NCBI GenBank assembly: GCA_022316685.1
Contig: JAKJHU010000030.1
Coordinates: 9,734,360-9,798,359, forward strand
Source: Progne subis subis
Lineage: Eukaryota > Chordata > Aves > Passeriformes > Hirundinidae
Length of the DNA stretch: 64,000 nucleotides
Direction of reading: 5' to 3'
This document shows positions 60,060 through 64,000 of this stretch, piece by piece. The position numbers and the translations under genes are program-made. The notes beneath the pieces are model-generated. The model made no database searches. It worked only from the letters and a program-made list of their open reading frames with translations, and was not told where the DNA came from. Each line of letters opens with the position of its first letter. Positions within the stretch are counted from its first letter, which is position 1.

Positions 60060-63000
60060 AGTGTCTTCTGGATCCTTATGATATGAGGAATGATATGAGA
60101 CTTTCACTGTCACTGGCTCCTCAACTATCAGCTGTTTATTTCCTTAATTGCTTTTGTCGCTTTACATCACTCTATGGAGCCCATGGCTGTGGTGAGGACA
60201 GTTGTCTGTTCTCATGAACTTTGCTTGTGCTATTTAATCTCTTTCTCAGAGAGAAATTGACAATTTATCTTAGCTCATTCATATGTGGTATCAATTTCTT
60301 TATTGACTGGAAAGTTCTGTACACCAGGCCAATTGTATTAATTTTGCTTTTTACTAATCACAAAGTCCACCGTCATTTTATTTTAAATCACAGGCATGAC
60401 TGAGGTGGCACAACTAGCCTTTTTCAGATATGGTTAGAGATAATCTATATCACATTGACGTGGCTTCATCATACAGAGAAGATATATAATTCTATACTTA
60501 GAAATGTGAACATGCAACTAGAGCATAAAATTCTGGATGCTAGTTAATGTGTTTTTTACCTTAAAATGCATGTATAGTTCCTTTGTTGGAAGTTACTTTC
60601 TCTTCAGCCTGTTTTACTGCTAGGGCATTTTCTACAAGTGCGTTCTCAATATACTTTAGACAAAATGTGTTTTGACCTGATCAGCTTAATTTGGCTGCTT
60701 TAGCATGAATTGGTAGGCACCAAAGTACGGAACACTGACAAATATTCACTGGATAATTACTGTGATATATGTCTTAAACAACTATTTCATAAAAGGATGG
60801 CACCTACATTTCAGAATTGTTACTTCACTTACTTCTAGTTCAGCAAACCAGGATATCATGTCTTAGTTTCAGAAACAAGAAGATATTTAATGGGAACACA
60901 GTTATTTCACTGAAATATTTTTTTGTGTAATCAAATGTTAATTAATATTGGTTCTGCATAACATATGATATTAAAATTATTCAAAATTATCATCCTGAGA
61001 TGTTAGTTATTGTACTTATTTTACTACATAAAGAAACCAAAAGATGAATCTTTTTTTGATTGTCTTAGCTGTCCTAGTTAGGACATCAGTACATAGTAGA
61101 TTATGAAGAAAATGATCAGGCAGTGGGAGACAGTCTGAAACTAAGTGCAGAAATGACGCGGCTTAATTTGTTTAAAATTTGAGATCACAAAAAGATTTTG
61201 GAAAATAAATATACAAAACAGGGATCTTAAAACATAATTGCATTCCTAAATATTGTATCATGCTTGCCTCATGTGAACACTCTCTTGTGTAAGAATAAAT
61301 TATTTCATAAGGAAAGATAGAAAAGGAGGTGAATATGTTTATTTGTTAACCAGTAATACAGATTACTAGAAAACCAACCTAGTGCATCTTTCTCCATCGT
61401 GTTTAACAGAACTTTTGGCAACCAAATAAAAATTAAATCATGGAAACACATAGAAATGAAAGGTAAGTTGGGGATTTTGAGAGATACTATGTAGATTTTC
61501 TGATGTATCATGAAAAGCTAGTAAGACTACATGCAACATGTGTAAGAGGAGCTGTGGAACTTTGTGGCTGAATTTACCATTGCTTAAGTAGTCCAGGCTC
61601 TTCATGTACCTATACCAATCCCCACTGCAAATCTGAAATTGTAAAATAATTTCATAAACCCATCTAACAAAGATTGTGGGGCTTTAATAGAACAAATTAT
61701 ATAAGGCATATTTTTCTCCAACTGTGATCATCCTATGAATAAAGATGTTGCAACACATATGGAATTAACAGCTTAATGGCTTGGCTACAGGCTCACTTTA
61801 TTTCCCATTAGTGTTCCATCGGAAGCTATAAGACTTGTAGCCATTAAACCATTTTTTTGAGAAGAACAGCTTCTTCTACTTTTGTAGAAGAATTCCTCCA
61901 AATTAAGACGTCTTCATATCAATGGCAGTTCTGTAGTTCTGTTTCACAAACCAAAGTAAAATATGAGAATTTAAGCTAAATTTTATGATGCTTCTGAGAA
62001 GTTCTACTAAAACTGCTATTTTGGTGAGTGTAGTTGAAACTGTGTGGTTTCTGGATTCCTGTAACAAACCAGATCATAGTGTCATCTAATGGCACATACT
62101 AGACAAGATGGGTCTTGACATGCAGATAATGTAGAAATAAATGGGCTTAATGTTATAGAATCTTAAAGAAAATTTTAAACCTCAGTCCATAATATTGCAC
62201 AAGTTGTCTTAATCTTGAAAAGATTCACAGAGTTGCATGACAATTTCATTCATGCACCTTTTCTCTGTGTACTCTGCTTGAATAATGTAGTGAAAGTGGT
62301 ATTTTCTATTCAGCTAGCTTCCCAAGAAAAACAGAAGATAGGGAGTAGACTGTGCTAACAACCCACAATACAGCAACCAAAACTTGGTATTCCATCTGCC
62401 ACAGTGCAAATTGACCACTCTGCTACTAGAAAATCAAACAGTTCACACAAAATTTATAAGTAAAACATGTCAGAAACTACAGTAAAAAAATAAACAACAA
62501 AACCCCATCCCAAACAACAACCTCCCTCCCATCCCCCCCAAAAGAGCCACAAACAAACAGACAAAAAAACAAATCCATCATACAAAAGCAAATCAAACAA
62601 ACTAACCAAACCCCAAATTAACTCTATTATGAATAGGGCATTTTCTATATCAATGAAGTCAGCATAATTCTTGAAAAGTGCAAACTGGGTGTATTGGCTA
62701 AGATAATTAACATAATTGTGGAACTAATTTGATGTTTTACTTACTTTTATATGTCAAAACATATAATGCATAAGCAAAAATCAAAGAGTGTAACTTAATA
62801 GCCTAGTTTGGCTCTGTGAAACAGGATTTTTTTTTGTTTTGCAGGGTGAAACAATTTGCTCTAGAACACCGCATCCTCCCCCTCAAAAACATAATCCTCA
62901 TGCTTTTTACACAGAATCCATGCTTCTTTCTGTAATGTATCTAACAACACAATTTTCATCAATTTCAACATGGACCTGAATTGGCATTTTTAACTTACAT

Positions 63001-64000
63001 AGAGCATCAATTTCACAAACAAATTCTAGACTATTCCCCCATGCCCAGCTATTCTATGACAAGCATTTCAGATTACGATTTGCCATTCACTTTCCACAAA
63101 GTGAAAGGAGTCATTAAAAGACAGTTTCAATGTTGTAGTAATATAATTAAAAACCCTCCTTCCAGTTCAATGTCATTAAAAGAATCACTGGGTTTTTTAA
63201 TGCCAGAAAATATTGTATACACTGATACTACCTGGTAATATATCCTGCAAATTTCTGAGAAAAGGTAGCAAAATAATTTACAAAGGCTATCTATAATATT
63301 GAGGAATGCTAAAGTTTTCTACTTTTTTTTTTTTTTTCCCTGTGCTTTCCACTGGGTTGACAATGGTAGGCCTATTTTTCTGTACTTTCTTCCTTAAGTA
63401 AAACAAAAAAATAATTTTAGAAAATAAATAGCTTCAACATTGTGCTCATCAATTACTTTTGAAAGTAATCTAAATCTTACAACGTCACCTAAAATTTGCA
63501 GAAAGATTCAGAAAAAGTTAGCATGATTTTAAGACCACAAGAATACCAAATTTGAATTCTTAACTTGGTTACTTCCTCATCTTCCTAACTTAAATAATTT
63601 TAAAGCTTATTTTCCAAAGAAGAGACATGGTTAAAAAAAGCAATTGTCTGGTTTTATTTTGTTTACATTGCACTGAAAATTTACATCATACTTTTACAAA
63701 TCCTTTTTCATAAAAATATACTTCTTTACAAAAGTGTATGCATTAATATAAGAGGAGTAGCCAGTTGCAGAAGAAACATTTTAAACGATCTCAAATGTAT
63801 TAACCTTAACATTAATGAATGAATAATAGTTATTGCAGTCATTTGAATAAACAAGAATAAATAACAACCAATGGTATAAAATATAAAACAGCATCCTTTT
63901 AGTAGAATACAGTTTGACAGAGTTGTATGAATATTCAAAACAAAGTGTTGTAAAATGATTTATAAGAAATTCATCAAACATTATAGAAATCCAAGCAGCA
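60060..64000. other. AT-rich sequence, nothing recognised
   Basis: Landmarks are an A/C-rich low-complexity patch (about 62,480-62,620) and a T-run near 63,323-63,338. No gene, RNA or element identified. Confidence 0.5.

Noticed and set aside
59569..60086. Several 60-120 codon frames on both strands
   Set aside because: They coincide with the family-B solo LTR and its edge; no shared protein domain.

Overview
The window looks like about 64 kb of AT-rich, gene-poor nuclear DNA from a bird, most likely a songbird. The evidence is many CR1 LINE fragments with the avian 3' signature (ATTCTRTGATTCTGTG-type tails), several avian class II (ERVK-type) solo LTRs with 6-bp target-site duplications (TSDs), ERVL-type LTRs with 5-bp TSDs, and one internally deleted provirus resembling the class II avian group with a gammaretrovirus-type env known from songbirds. 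I found no host protein-coding exon, tRNA or rRNA that I can defend. Nearly every open frame over 60 codons is chance, repeat-derived, or part of the provirus.

Layout. 1-3.7 kb: unique AT-rich DNA with a family-A solo LTR (minus, 1016-1719). 3.7-5.3 kb: a CR1 copy split by a 314-bp solo LTR, then a ~290-bp polypyrimidine microsatellite. 6-10.2 kb: CR1 fragments in both orientations. 10,463-14,565: the provirus, with 293-bp LTRs, a tRNA-Phe-like primer-binding site, a frameshifted gag, no pol, and a 5'-truncated env with a stop, flanked by the TSD CCATAG. 14.6-24 kb: no recognised element. 24-36.7 kb: CR1 pieces, a family-A LTR (26,665-27,341), a 1.48-kb ERVL-type LTR (33,801-35,277) and a family-B LTR (minus, 36,044-36,722). 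39-50 kb: more CR1, family-A LTRs (41,112-41,798; 48,538-49,233) and a second ERVL-type LTR (minus, 46,291-46,970). 50.4-53.6 kb: a long minus-strand CR1 interrupted by ~1 kb, then a plus-strand CR1 tail. 53,636-55,740: a 2.1-kb decamer minisatellite. 55.7-64 kb: mostly unique DNA with one more family-B LTR (59,529-60,053).

The two most unusual objects are the decamer array and the mosaic provirus. The array has about 210 copies of GGTTTRRACY, often paired as 20-mers, and starts a few bases after a CR1 3' end. Its units read as repeated CP2/grainyhead-like and p53-family-like half-sites at one-helical-turn spacing. The provirus joins a class II gag, leader and TSD size to a gammaretrovirus-type env, with the whole pro-pol region missing. 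No genes here form an operon or pathway; the history is one of repeated retroelement insertion, LTR-LTR recombination and tandem-repeat expansion.
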